A stretch of DNA of 64,000 nt. Origin: Lentinula raphanica. Lineage: Eukaryota; Basidiomycota; Agaricomycetes; Agaricales; Omphalotaceae. Position numbers and translations under genes: made by a program. The stretch's first letter is position 1. Each line of letters starts with the position of its first letter. This document shows positions 51,796-63,163 of this stretch, in pieces. The DNA lies in the NCBI GenBank assembly GCA_027919835.1, contig JANVFP010000017.1, positions 186,001-250,000 on the forward strand, given 5' to 3'. Below the pieces are notes generated by a model, which saw nothing but the letters and a program-made list of their open reading frames with translations, did not search any database and was not told the origin of the DNA.

Positions 51796-54483
51796 ATGAG
51801 TCATCAAATAGATAACCAGAGGTAAATGATTATATACACATTTTCATTGTGTTTATAACTCTAGTCACATTCTTCACAGCTATAGCAATCAATCTACAGA
51901 AGGGTGAGATTCATCAATTAGACTACTTTATTCATGTACATGCTGATATTCTTACAGAAATTTTGGCATTCTCAATAATGCACAAAATGTAACAATCAGT
52001 GGAGGAAATTTTGAAGTAGCAGGTAAAGATATCAACTACTACTACTGTAAGTCAAAAATCACAAAATCATTATATTAAAGTAATAATGTTACATGCAGAT
52101 CTCTCAAGTGATGAAGAAAAAAAACTTCAAGAATGGCTTGGTGCTCCAGATTGTTCCATCAATTATGCAACAGCTTTGAACAAAAGGGTAGATGGAACAG
52201 GGAAATGGATCTTTGAAGATCCTACTTACCTTGAGTGGAGAAGAGAAGGAAGTATATTGTGGATTCAGGGCCAAGGTAACTGCTTTTTGAATTTCATTAT
52301 GAAAGATATTATTCAAATTTTCTTGCAGCTGGGTCTGGTAAAACATTCTTGATGTGAGACTCTGAGTTTCAATTTTACTGAATGTACTGAAGCCAATATT
52401 TATTGGTTGGGTATCTTAGTACCAGTATTATTGAAGATCTTAAAGAAACTACTGTTTCAACACTTTCAATTTATCACTACTTTGATACACGTGATAATAC
52501 TGGATCCAAGACAAGCTTTCAAGGATTTTTGTCATCTTGGCTTTCCCAGATAGGGGTTCAAGATCAAAAGATCCATCCTGAGTTGAAGAATCTGCATGAA
52601 TCATCAAGAAATGGTCTTTCTCATTCCAAGCCTACTAATAAAAGACTTGCAGATACTATCATACAAATCACAAGAGACCTAGTTCAAAAAAACTATCAAG
52701 TGTACATAATTATTGATGCCCTAGATGAATGCAATGAAATGGATAAAGTCTGGGATTTTTGTATGCAGATGGACAGCTTGCATCCTCTGGGGGTTATGAT
52801 TTCAAGCCGCAATTATCAACTTGATTCCCCAGAATATTTGAGCCTTTCTTTAAGGAATAATATTATGGTTGATAAAGATATTGCTACTTTCTTGAATGAA
52901 CATGTGTCATTAAAAAATCCAGCTTTGAATACTGAAGTAAAGGCTACATTAATGGAAAAAGCAAATGGAGGGTATGTTTATTATTTGGTATTAATTTGTA
53001 TAAATCTCTGAAATATTATAGATTCCAATATATTGACTGTCAAATTCAAATATTGAAACAAAGTGCCAGTGCAAGACAAGTTCGTAAGGCACTGACCAAG
53101 TTGCCTGCAACCTTACAGGAAATATATTTCAAAGCTATTGAAAAATTTAAAAATAGTTCTTGCTCTGAAGGGGCACATCATCTTCTCCTATGGCTTTTAT
53201 ATTCATTTGAGCCTCTCCATATGAGTCAGGTTGCAATCATTCTTTCAATTGACCTCAACTCAAGAGAACTTGAGTCTGATGCTAAAATATTGATTGGATT
53301 GGAAGAAATCATTGATACTACTTTAGTTACTGTTGACAATGAAAACATTGTTCAGCTTTCACATGCTTCTGTGAAGGAGTTCCTATTAGAAAGCAACAGT
53401 AGGGCACAAGACAAAAAGTTGATCATTATAAATGCAGAACTGGCACATGATATTATAGCTCAGATGTGTCTTATTTATCTTCTAAAACAAAATGAAGAAA
53501 AGGATGTATGGACAGAGTCATTGATCTGGAGGAGGATGAATGTTAAGACATTTGAACAGTATGCAACTCAGTACTGGGGAGAGCATAGTCACTATATTGA
53601 CAAAAGTTCACTCTCAGATAACAAAACAATAGAATTGACTCAGATATTCCTGGAACAGGCCTCCAAAGCATTTATAAATTGGACAAAAAACTTTCATACT
53701 TGGAAAATAGAGCATTGGATAACAGAGACTATATTTGCAAAGGATGACCAGCTCCATGTTACTGCATGGTTTGGCCTGGAAAGAAGTGCTCAAAAATTGT
53801 TGACCAATAGAGATATAGGTATGCAGTTTGACTTTGACTATTATAATATAAATTGATATTCAGATGATCTACCAGATATCAATCTAATGTCAGCATATGG
53901 TATAACAGCATTACAAACAGCAGCATATAGGAGTCACAAAAATAATGTGAAACTTCTTGTTCAAATGGGTGCAAAGATCAATGCCCGGGGTGGGGTTTAT
54001 GGCACTGCACTTCAAGCATCAGCAGCTAAAGGCCACAAGGATATTGTGGAATTTCTGCTTCAACATGGTGCAGAAATCAATGCTGAGGGTGGGCATTATG
54101 GCACGGCACTTCAACAAGCAGCAGCTGGGGGCCATACAGATTAAAGGTCTTCACGAGTCCCGGTCACCGGCCGCTACCTGCCGGTTTGAACCGTGGGATT
54201 ACCTGCAGGTATGTGACCCGCAGGTCCCGGTTACCGGTTCCACGGGTCAGCTGCCGGTCACAGGTCAGCTTTTCTATGAGTTCAAACAACCGGCAGGTAC
54301 CTGTGACCTGCCAACATTTTATCACCTAGGCACATAATAGAATAGAGGTGCTCATGAATGCCATCCTATTGTACTTCATAAATGTTGGTTACTGTAACTG
54401 AAAGTATTCTTGAGTGCAAGCATCATAAATAAGAAAATGAGTGACACATTTTGCTATATATCAATTATAAGAAAATATTAATA

Positions 54484-54566
54484 GTGAAGTGGTTAAGAGC
54501 ACTGGCTCTGGAATAGGTGAAAGCCTTCTCTAACTTTCTGTAGAGTTCAATTCCCCCTCATGGCAA
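54484..54566 (+). repeat. tRNA-like (SINE-type) module 1
   Basis: AGTGGTTAAGAGCACTGG resembles a pol III A box and D arm; GAGTTCAATTCC resembles a B box and T arm, with a long variable-arm-like spacer. Not a functional tRNA as it stands. A half copy (GAGTTCAATTCCCCTTGAGG) lies at 54740-54760. Confidence 0.5.
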
Positions 54567-55080
54567 TTTTGTATGATAGTAAATTTATGTATTTCTCACT
54601 TATTTTTATAACCTTGCAGGAAATGCTTAGTCAGGAGACGAAATTTCCTGACTAAGCACAATGTTGAGGGCCATGACATCATTGACTTTTGAATTTTTTC
54701 AATGATGTCATTGCACTCAACTCGTAATACAGGCCTTCTGAGTTCAATTCCCCTTGAGGGCAATTTTGCATAACAGTAAGTGTTGTATTTTTAGTCAAAG
54801 CTATGTCAATCAAGGGAATAAATAATCAAAACACTAGAGTGTATTCTTCAATATTGGTGTGTTTCCTCTATATACTGAAGTTACAATCTAACTTAATTAT
54901 TTGTAACATTGACATTGGAGCATGAATTACTTACATGTACTCAAGTATATGTTGTTTAATGCATGCTTCATTATAATACACCTATTTTCACTATTTTTAC
55001 TCAATATACCTGTGGGTTACTTGCAGGTATCTTGCAAGTAACTGCAGGTCAACTGTGTAATCAATGACCTGAATTATTTG

Positions 55081-55465
55081 GACATTTAGTAATTATCCTA
55101 AGAAGACCTGGTTTGGGGGGGGGGGGTTGCCTGAAGTGCTGATATAGAGTCAATGATAGAGAGTAAATGAAAATATCTGGATTCATTACACAAGGTGCTT
55201 AGCTGCTATTATTTACAATAGCTTACATGCAGACTCTACTTGATAATGCTCTCCCTATAATTTGATATAAAAAAACAGTCAAACACAAGATTGTTCAAGT
55301 TGAGTCAACTTAGTAAGCAACTTGAGTTGCAACTCAACTGAATCTATGCTGCTGCTACATAAGGTACGCTGCCATAATTTCCACTCTGAGTACTGATCTC
55401 TGTACCCTGTTGAAGCAAAAGGTTGACAATATCTTTGTAGCCATTATCTGCTGCTGCTTGAAGTG
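55081..55465 (-). repeat. Inverted copy of the NLR B 3' end inside the hAT-like element
   Basis: Reverse complement of 57723-58106. Read base by base it is identical except for one base in a G/C homopolymer (12 versus 11). It includes the last ankyrin repeat, the stop codon and about 260 bp of 3' flank. Confidence 0.9.
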
Positions 55466-55607
55466 TGCCAACTTGCAGGTATATTACCTGCCGGGCAGGT
55501 ATGTTTTCTCACGGGTCAGATTCCGGTCACAGGTCGAGTGTTTTCCTTGCCCGGTACCTGTGCCACGGGTCCCGGTCATACCTGTCCGGGACTCGTGAAG
55601 ACCTTTA

Positions 55608-57844
55608 ATACAGATACTGTGGAAATTCTGCTTCAAAAGGGTGCAGAGATCAATGCTCAGGGTGAAAGATATGGTACTGCACTTCAAGCAGCAGCAGCTG
55701 AAGGCCATAAGGTTACTGTTGAATTTCTAGTTCAAAAGGGTGCAGACATCAATGCTCATGGTGGGTATTACAGTGAGACTGTACTAGCAGCAATGGGTCT
55801 CATACAAATTGGTGGGCATTATGACACTGCACTTCATGCAGCAGCAGCAAGGAGTCACTCAGAAATTGTGGAATTTTTGCTTCAACAGGGTGCAGAGATT
55901 CATGCTCAGAGTATGTTTTATACAACTGTACTTGAAGCAGTAGCAGCTAAAGGCTACAAGGATACTGTGAGATTTCTGCTTCAACAGGGTGCAGGAATCA
56001 ATGCTCAGGATGGGAGTCATCACACTGCACATCATACAGCAGCAGCTCAGGGCCAAAAGGATACTTTGGAATTTCAGCTTCAGCAGGGTGCAGAGATCAA
56101 TGCTCAGAGTGGGAAAATTAGATATGGCACTGCACTTCAACAAGCAGCAGCTGGAGGCCACACAGATACTGTGGAAGTTCTGCTTCAAAAAGGTGCAGGG
56201 ATCAATACTCAGAGTAGTATGTATGGCACTGCACTTCAAGCAGCAGCAGTTGAAGGGCACAAGGATACTGTGGAATTTCAGCTTCAGCAGGGTGCAGAGA
56301 TCAATGCTCAGAGTGGGAAAATTAGATATGGCACTGCACTTCAACAAGCAGCAGCTGGAGGCCACACAGATACTGTGGAATTTCTAATTCAAAAGGGTGC
56401 AGAGATTGATGCTCAGGGTGGGCATTATGGCACTGCACTTCAATCAGCAGCAGCTAAAGGCCACATGGATACTGTCAAACTTCTACTTCAGCAAGGTGCA
56501 GACATCAATGCTCATGGGCTTTACTATGGCACTGCACTTCAAGTAGCAGCAAATAATGGTCACAAAAATATTGTGGAATTTCTGCTTCAAAAGGGTGCAG
56601 AGATCAATACTCAGGGTGGCCGTTATGGTACTGCACTTCAAGCAGCAGCAGATAATGGCCACAAAGATATTGTGGAATTCCTCCTTCAGCAGGGTGCAGA
56701 GATTAATGCTCAGGGTAGAGATCATGGCACTGCACTTCAAGTAGCAGTAGCTAAAGGCCACAAGGATACTGTCCAACTTCTGCTTCAGCAAGGTGCAGAG
56801 ATCAATGCTCAGGGTGGGCCTTATGACACTGCACTTCAAGCAGCAGCAGCTGAAGGTCACAAGGATACTGTGAAACTTTTGCTTCAGGAGGGTGCAGACA
56901 TTAATGCTCAGGGTGGGCATTATGGCACTGCACTTCAAGCAGCAGTAGCTAGAGGCCACAAGGATATTGTGAAATTTCTGCTACAGAAGGGTGCAGAGAT
57001 CAATGCTCAGGCTGGGAAATATGGCACTGCACTTCAAGCAGCAGCAGCTAAAGACTACAAGGATACTGTCAAACTTCTACTTCAGCAGGGTGCAGACATC
57101 AATGCTCAGGGTGGGGATTATGGTACTGCACTTCAAGCAGCAGCAGCTGGAGGCCATAAGGATACTGTGGAATTTCTGTTTCAGCAGGGTGCAGAGATCA
57201 ATGCTCAGAGTGAGAAATATGGTACTGTACTTCAAGCAGCAGCAGCTGGAGGCCACAAGGATACTGTGAAGTTTCTAGTTCAAAAGGGTGCAGAGATCAA
57301 TGCTCAGGGTGGGATATATGGTACTGCACTTCAAGCAGCAGCAGCTGAAGGTCACAAGGATACTGTGAAATTTCTGCTACAGAAGGGTGCAGAGATCAAT
57401 GCTCAGGGTGGGCTTTATGGCACTGCACTTCAAGCAGCAGCAGCTAAAGGCTACAAGGATTCAGTGAAATTTTTGGTTCAACAGGGTGCAGAGATCAATG
57501 CTCAGGGTGGGATATATGGTACTGCACTTCAAGCAGCAGCAGCTGAAGGCCATAAGGTCATTGTTGAATGTCTAGTTCAAAAGGATGCAGAGATCAATGC
57601 TCAGGGTGGGCTTTATGGCACTGCACTTCAAGCAGCAGCAGCTAAAGGCTACAAGGATACAGTGGAATTTTTGGTTCAACAGGGTGCAGAGATCAATGTT
57701 CAGGGTGGGCATTATGGCACTGCACTTCAAGCAGCAGCAGATAATGGCTACAAAGATATTGTCAACCTTTTGCTTCAACAGGGTACAGAGATCAGTACTC
57801 AGAGTGGAAATTATGGCAGCGTACCTTATGTAGCAGCAGCATAG
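55608..57844 (+). repeat. Ankyrin-coding repeats downstream of the insertion, gene B
   Basis: About 21 tandem 99-bp units coding for GAEINAQGGxYGTALQAAAA-like repeats, in frame with the three repeats before the insertion. Some units are nearly identical at DNA level (for example 56090-56190 and 56290-56390), indicating recent unit duplication. An ATG within the element's end (55463) could start a 793-codon frame, but no promoter is evident. Confidence 0.85.
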
Positions 57845-58106
57845 ATTCAGTTGAGTTGCAACTCAAGTTGCTTACTAAGTTGACTCAACTTGAACAATCT
57901 TGTGTTTGACTGTTTTTTTATATCAAATTATAGGGAGAGCATTATCAAGTAGAGTCTGCATGTAAGCTATTGTAAATAATAGCAGCTAAGCACCTTGTGT
58001 AATGAATCCAGATATTTTCATTTACTCTCTATCATTGACTCTATATCAGCACTTCAGGCAACCCCCCCCCCCAAACCAGGTCTTCTTAGGATAATTACTA
58101 AATGTC
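57723..58106 (+). repeat. Source arm of the 385-bp inverted repeat
   Basis: The 3' end of NLR gene B plus 3' flank, including an 11-C run; duplicated in reverse at 55081-55465. Confidence 0.9.
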
Positions 58107-60114
58107 AGTATTCATACCTAAGAGACCCCCCAAATGTCTGGGGTGCTAAATGTGTGTTTGCACTCAGTAAGAATGAGATGACAGTGAGACTGCAGGAGGG
58201 CATTCATACCACCTTCCTCGGCAGGCTGATCAATCATAATCCAAAATGAAATTCAACGTGTAGTCCTCCATCTTCTCCTTCACGCATTCAGACAACTCCA
58301 ATAGCCTCAAGGACAAGAAAAGTTCCGAAATCCTCCAGCCAGTGCATTCATAAATATTGCTGCATGAAGGAAGATAGTTCTTTAATTTACTTCGGACTGA
58401 GAAGGAGGATAAAAAGATGGAACTGACAACAATGAAGCACTGGGAATATCTTTTCACTGACTCACTTAATGCCTAACGACTTGCTTGACTTAATCAATGG
58501 ATGAAATGCCCCCTCTTAAGCATGGTCCATTTGGAATCCGAGATGAATATCTAAACTACCCCTAGTGTGCTCTCTATCAGGTACACCGACCACGGCGAGC
58601 GAACAAATCAAGAACTCACCTTGAGACATTTCGCAGCCTACACCGTCTCTCAGTCTTCACATTATCAACATTGCCAACGTTCACTCAGAAACCACTCCCT
58701 CTGATCTTCTACCTTGTCATGCTCGGTTCTTTCTGTGCTCAAATTGTCCTGCACGGTCCTCTAAACTGATCAAAACACTCACCCCCATCTGCGCTCTCAA
58801 GACACCTCATCGTTTGGATTTAGTATCAAGGTCATCTTCAGAGGATTTGGGGATTGCCTCTAGGAATGAATACAGAGAGGGGATAGGGAAGAAGCAAAAG
58901 GTCGGGAGATCCTATTCAATGAACGGTCGAGTGCCTCATTCCAGATCTGAGCCAGTAGATATCGGGGAAGGAGAATAAGGAGTTTGTTTGGCCAAGGATG
59001 GATTCCGCAACGACTTCGTGGATATACACGCTAGTCCGTTGGCCAATTCGGCTTTGAGATTTTGGGAAGATGATGGTCATAGGCCATAGAGAGATAAGTG
59101 AGGCTCTTGTGAGCATGAGAAAGGAGAATATGTTGGGTTTGCGGTTGTTCATAAACAGTCGGTGAACGTACATGGAGGATCTTGAATCTCTTGAGGAAAA
59201 GCGTGATAGAGCTAACATATTCCTTATGCTATCAGAGCAGACGCAGCTTCGATTCGTCTCCTTCCTTCTCTGAACACCCTTCACGCTACCCACGATAACT
59301 TCTTCTCCTTTGACACAACTCCTTTTCCCTAACACCACCAGAGGATTGACCTCTCCACAATCGTATTGGGTTTCGATCTCCATCATAAGTGCTGTTTTGT
59401 TGGTTCTGAACGAGCTGAATGATTGAAGAGAGGGCCGAGATCACGGTTTGTGTCGCGATTGTGAATGCAGTTCCGAGAGGGGGAAGAGGTGCGCGCAACT
59501 TTGACGAGATGCAATGGAGATTAAAAAAGAGGAAACAGAAGACTAGGAATTCCAGAGGCTCTTCCTCATTCTCGCTAACGTTTGGGACCTAACGGAGTGC
59601 TTGAAAGGTGAAAGCGACGATCGAGACCAACTCTATGCAGCATCGAGTCCTGTCTGCTTGTAGCCAACTTGGTGTCGACATTCTGTAATAATTTCGCATT
59701 TGAATGGATACTAATAATTATTAGTGATAGACGTACGGATATCAAAAATGCGCCGTTTATAAAACATTTTCTTCCCTACTACAGCTGATACTGAAAACCT
59801 TTGTAAAAGTACCTGATGAGTTATCGGGGAACGTTTGCAAATATCTGTGATAACTCGGAGACCTTCCGGAAATGTTACGGGGCTCCGGGGAGGGTTCAGT
59901 TAAGCGCTCGTCTGACCCGGGAGCGCCCAGGCTGTTAGGAAGTGAAACTTCAGACTGGCAAAAGAACACTTTATTTAGTTGAAGACACTTATGGTAGGGA
60001 CTCATAATATTGTTCTAACACTTGATCATGACTGACAATTTCGAAAAATTACTGCTTACATAATACAGATTAGATATACTTCTCAATTCCCAATTGGGAT
60101 AATCACTTTTCTTC
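58107..60114. other. Repeat-containing region, no gene seen
   Basis: Includes the segmental duplicate 59122-59650. TGTTCTAACACTTGATCATG near 60012 could be an LTR start, but no second LTR lies in the window to test it. Confidence 0.4.
59122..59650. repeat. Segmental duplicate, copy 2 (of 45302-45790)
   Basis: Same order and orientation of conserved blocks as 45302-45790, beyond the far side of NLR gene B. Confidence 0.75.
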
Positions 60115-60396
60115 CATCAGGAAAAATATTCTCATCTCTAGAGTTCCCAGAGATACCCCCCAATTCCTAGGCTGCTCAGAGATTTTTGTGAGCTTTGAAA
60201 GATCAAAAAACATCCTAGAGATCCTGAAAGATCCTGAAAGCATCTGAAAGCACCAGAAAGCACCAGAAAGCACCAGAAAGCACCCAGAGAATTTTTAGAA
60301 GCCTCAAAGAACTCAGATACTCTAGGCTCTCTGAGACTACCTAGGAATTGGGGGGTATCTCTGGGGACTCTAGAGATGAGAATATTTTTCCTGATG
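60115..60396. mobile_element. 282-bp MITE, 2-bp TSD TC
   Basis: Begins CATCAGGAAAAATATTCTCA and ends with its reverse complement; about 57 bp of terminal inverted repeat with one mismatch. Flanked by TC at 60113-60114 and 60397-60398. The interior has a CACCAGAAAG minisatellite. Same family as 63555-63727. Confidence 0.85.
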
Positions 60397-60430
60397 TCTT
60401 ATTTAGGCATTCCTTTCCCACAGTATATAC

Positions 60431-60438
60431 TATAAAAG
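60431..60438 (+). promoter_or_regulatory. TATA box of a retrotransposon-like leader
   Basis: TATAAAAG, about 1.35 kb upstream of the gag-like ATG (roughly 590 bp without the hAT-like insertion), in a region that resembles an LTR or 5' leader. Confidence 0.4.
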
Positions 60439-60857
60439 GATTACCAAATCCTTACAAACAACCTTTAGACTTGTTATTTTGTAACCTTCACCTACATCCA
60501 GAGTATATTTGGGAATTACACATATTGTGTTGCCTACACTGTGCATATCCAGTGACATACCAAGCTACCACATAGTTTGAAGCCTCGTCTGACGCTTTTC
60601 CAGCCGAGTAGATTGCAGTATTGGTTGGATTACCTTCCAGGACGACAGATTACCTTGGGAGACGACATCTCAATTCTTATTGCAATACTTGCCTGACGCT
60701 ATTCCAGTCAAGGTCCTTCGCTGATATAACTCGATTTTCCTTTCAAGACGTAACAATTCCTTGAGAGAAGACCCCTCGCAGTTATCCTTCGACACTACTT
60801 GCCTGACGCTTTTCCAGTCAAGTACCTTTGCCGATATAGTTCAATATTCCTTTCAGG

Positions 60858-61622
60858 TAGAGGTGCTCACGAGTGCACACTCGAGTGTACTTGCCACTCG
60901 TGACACGAATATTCGTCACTCAAAATCAGCAACTGTGACTCGAGTCTGTACTCGAGTGTCTCTAAGTAACAGACACTCGAGTGCGAGTGCCACGAATATT
61001 CACAGTAAATTATTCAAATCATAACTCGAGTGTCTACTCGAGTATATAAAGGAAAGACTCGAGTATTGAAAAATACACTCGAGTGTTTTAATACTCATTA
61101 CCTTAATTTTCATAGCTTTAATAAATATACAGTACTGAAACATATATTAACATGCTTCAAAGCAAGAACAATGTACAGATTTATTGTTATACAAAGTTGC
61201 CATGAGGGGGAATTGAACTCTGAAGGAAGTTAAAGGAAGGCTGACCTTAGTCCAGAGTCAGCGCCTTTAACCACTTCACCATTCACATTTTCTTACATAT
61301 AACATATGTTAGACTATATTACTTCTTTTCTCCTAATAATTATAATAGGCAGTGGCTGTGACTCTAACACAAAAAATTATAATAGGCACATAGCCACTGA
61401 GAAAAGTCATGTGCAGAGTTAATAGTAGAAATACTCATGAGTACAGGAGAATACTCGCGAATAAAATGCACGAGTACTTGTCAATACATTTTGATGATCG
61501 TGACTCGAGTATACACTCGTACCACGAGTACACTCGTATAAATAAAACACTCGACTCGCGAATCACGGGTACGAATAAACTCACGAGTACTTGTCAACAC
61601 TTGCCACTCGTGAACATCTCTA
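60858..61622. mobile_element. 765-bp hAT-like non-autonomous element (TSD CTTTCAGG)
   Basis: Flanked by CTTTCAGG at 60850-60857 and 61623-61630. Ends are TAGAGGTGCTCACGAGTG and, reversed, TAGAGATGTTCACGAGTG, related to the tips of the element in NLR gene B. The interior is dense in ACTCGAGTG motifs and carries a tRNA-like module. No transposase frame. Confidence 0.82.
61198..61281 (-). repeat. tRNA-like (SINE-type) module 2
   Basis: The minus strand reads GTGAAGTGGTTAAAGGCGCT, then a leucine/serine-tRNA-like arm, then GAGTTCAATTCCCCCTCATG. Similarity to module 1 (54484-54566) extends into flanks on both sides. Not a complete tRNA. Confidence 0.5.
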
Positions 61623-63115
61623 CTTTCAGGACGTAACATCCCTTGGAAGAAGACCCCTTGCAGCTATTATTCAGCAATAACCCCAGGATAAGTTACTTCC
61701 TGGTGATCACGAATATATTCTAGAAGGCTATTAAGAAATAATCCGACTCTTAACATAATAACAAGTCTCCGTTGTTGTTTTATAATGGCTACGAGAACTT
61801 TCATCACCGAGGACATCGAGGAAGACATCCGGTACACCCCTTACTCCTTCCATGTCCTTACCCCTAATTCGTGTAACATCACTCGTATTACACCAGCACA
61901 GTTGCAGGACACTACTGCCAACACTGCTCTACATTTTCCGGAGCGAGGTCGACCACTAGGACGTGCACCTCATAATCGTTCATTGTCACCTCTTCCTCAT
62001 CGTTCAACACAACCTCAACGTTCTGCCCCACCACATCTAGAACGTTCGTTGCAACACCAGTACTATACTCCAGAGTCTGTTGGGATCCCTATTCAACACA
62101 ATCCTGGACAGGATAACTTCGCTGTTGAGATGGAGCTTGCTGATACTCCTCCCAGGAGACCAGCATCGACATTGCCCACCCAAGGTCAGATGTTACTTGC
62201 TGAGCTTGCTGCCAATGCTGGACATCATCCTCCTCAACAACAAGATATCCCTACTCATCAACCTAGTTCAGGGTCTATGCATGGCCGTGATGTACCATCA
62301 CAAACAGGTACACCACCTCAACAAGCACTGAATAGATCCACTAGTCAACCTTACCAAACCCCACCAACACCAGAGGAGTTTCATGAATACCTACGAGAGA
62401 TTGAACAAGAAAACAACCGTAGGTCTAACATCATCCTGGATGATCCTCCTCTTGGTCGTCATCGTCCCTTAGGTCATCCTCTTGCAGAGTCAACACCTTT
62501 TGTCCATGACGATGCTGCGGGACGTACTACACAATTCCGTTCATACTCGGATGGATATTGGGAGATTATGGGTGAGTCCCCACTACACTCAAGGAATCTA
62601 CACGTTCCCGACACACCTGTCAGACGTATGGCTCGTCGTCATTCTGAGGACCATTCCTCACACTCAAAGTCTTCACTTGCATCCAACCATGCTAGTACTC
62701 AATGTCTCCTTCACCACTATGCAAATCTTGCTCGTACCTTGTTGATCAATGTTGGTATTGAGAATCAAGGAACATTGACTGCAGTGGGTTGGTTACGGTT
62801 GTTCCGACAAATCATGAACACTCCTGAAGAATGTTTGTCGGATAACATCCGTCAGGCTTTACGGATGCCACAGGTCACCCAACGGACAAATTATTTGTCA
62901 ACTATCATTGCCCAACCTGATTACATCAGTTATATCAATGATACAGACACCTGGTCATCATATCTAAGGGTGGATCATCTACCTTTTGAGCGCATGGAAA
63001 CATTCATACCAGACTATCCAAATCGTATTGAATACCTGGAGAGTAGTCCTCAAGATGAACAAGAGGTCATTGCACATGAAGTTGGGTTATTGAAAATTGT
63101 CAACCCAGCTCGTGA

Positions 63116-63163
63116 CTCGGGGTGTCCCTGGAGTCTCTAGAGACAGGTGTGATTTTCCTGATG
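63116..63163. mobile_element. 48-bp half-MITE remnant (TSD GA)
   Basis: GGTGTCCCTGGAGTCTCTAG... ending TTTTCCTGATG matches only the right terminal repeat of the 2-bp-TSD MITE family. It is bounded by GA on both sides (63114-63115, 63164-63165), and its removal restores the frame to ...NPARELLDSLGF. Confidence 0.65.

Larger units (their letters stand above)
54142..55607. mobile_element. 1,466-bp hAT-like non-autonomous element (TSD ATACAGAT)
   Basis: Flanked by ATACAGAT at 54134-54141 and 55608-55615. The 22-bp terminal inverted repeats are identical and start TAAAGGTCTTCACGAGTCCC. Subterminal DNA is rich in CCGGT, ACCTGC and CAGGT motifs, as in transposase-binding regions of hAT elements. 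No transposase frame. The interior holds a tRNA-like module, what may be the left end of a nested relative (TAGAGGTGCTCATGAATG near 54343), and an inverted copy of the host gene's 3' end (55081-55465). Confidence 0.85.
51796..57844 (+). pseudogene. NACHT-ankyrin NLR-like protein B, split by a hAT-like insertion
   Basis: Paralogue of gene A in the opposite orientation. Exons 51796-51821, 51880-51903, 51958-52046, 52099-52275, 52329-52353, 52420-52971, 53022-53818, and an ankyrin exon from 53864. Domains match gene A: NNAQNVTISGGNF; WIFEDPTYLEWRRE; Walker A AGSGKTFL; Walker B-like VYIIIDALDECNE; SSRNYQL; LLWLLYSFEPLHMSQVAIIL; IVQLSHASVKEFLL; then ankyrin repeats. The frame stops at TAA 54142-54144, the first bases of the inserted element, leaving a 656-residue NACHT protein with three repeats. 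Beyond the element the repeats resume at 55608 and run to TAG at 57844. Removing the element and one 8-bp duplication gives a continuous frame of 1,398 residues. The short form may still be expressed. Confidence 0.85.
60582..61690. repeat. Three ~110-bp tandem repeats in the leader
   Basis: Units start near 60582, 60687 and 60797 with TTGCCTGACGCTTTTCCAGT or close variants, and contain CCTTTCARGACGTAACA and AGAAGACCCC. The third unit is cut by the hAT-like element and resumes at 61631. Confidence 0.6.

Noticed and set aside
54484..54566. Functional tRNA gene
   Set aside because: The boxes are present but no consistent acceptor stem or 7-nt anticodon loop can be formed; better explained as a tRNA-derived repeat.
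55484..57778. Minus-strand frames with repeated LCTLLKQKFHSI
   Set aside because: Antisense shadows of the ankyrin repeats of NLR gene B.
59757..60005. 82-codon minus-strand protein
   Set aside because: No motif, and it lies in repeat-rich DNA; chance frame.
60240..60290. CRISPR-like array of CACCAGAAAG repeats
   Set aside because: A 10-bp minisatellite inside a MITE with no spacers, in a eukaryotic genome.
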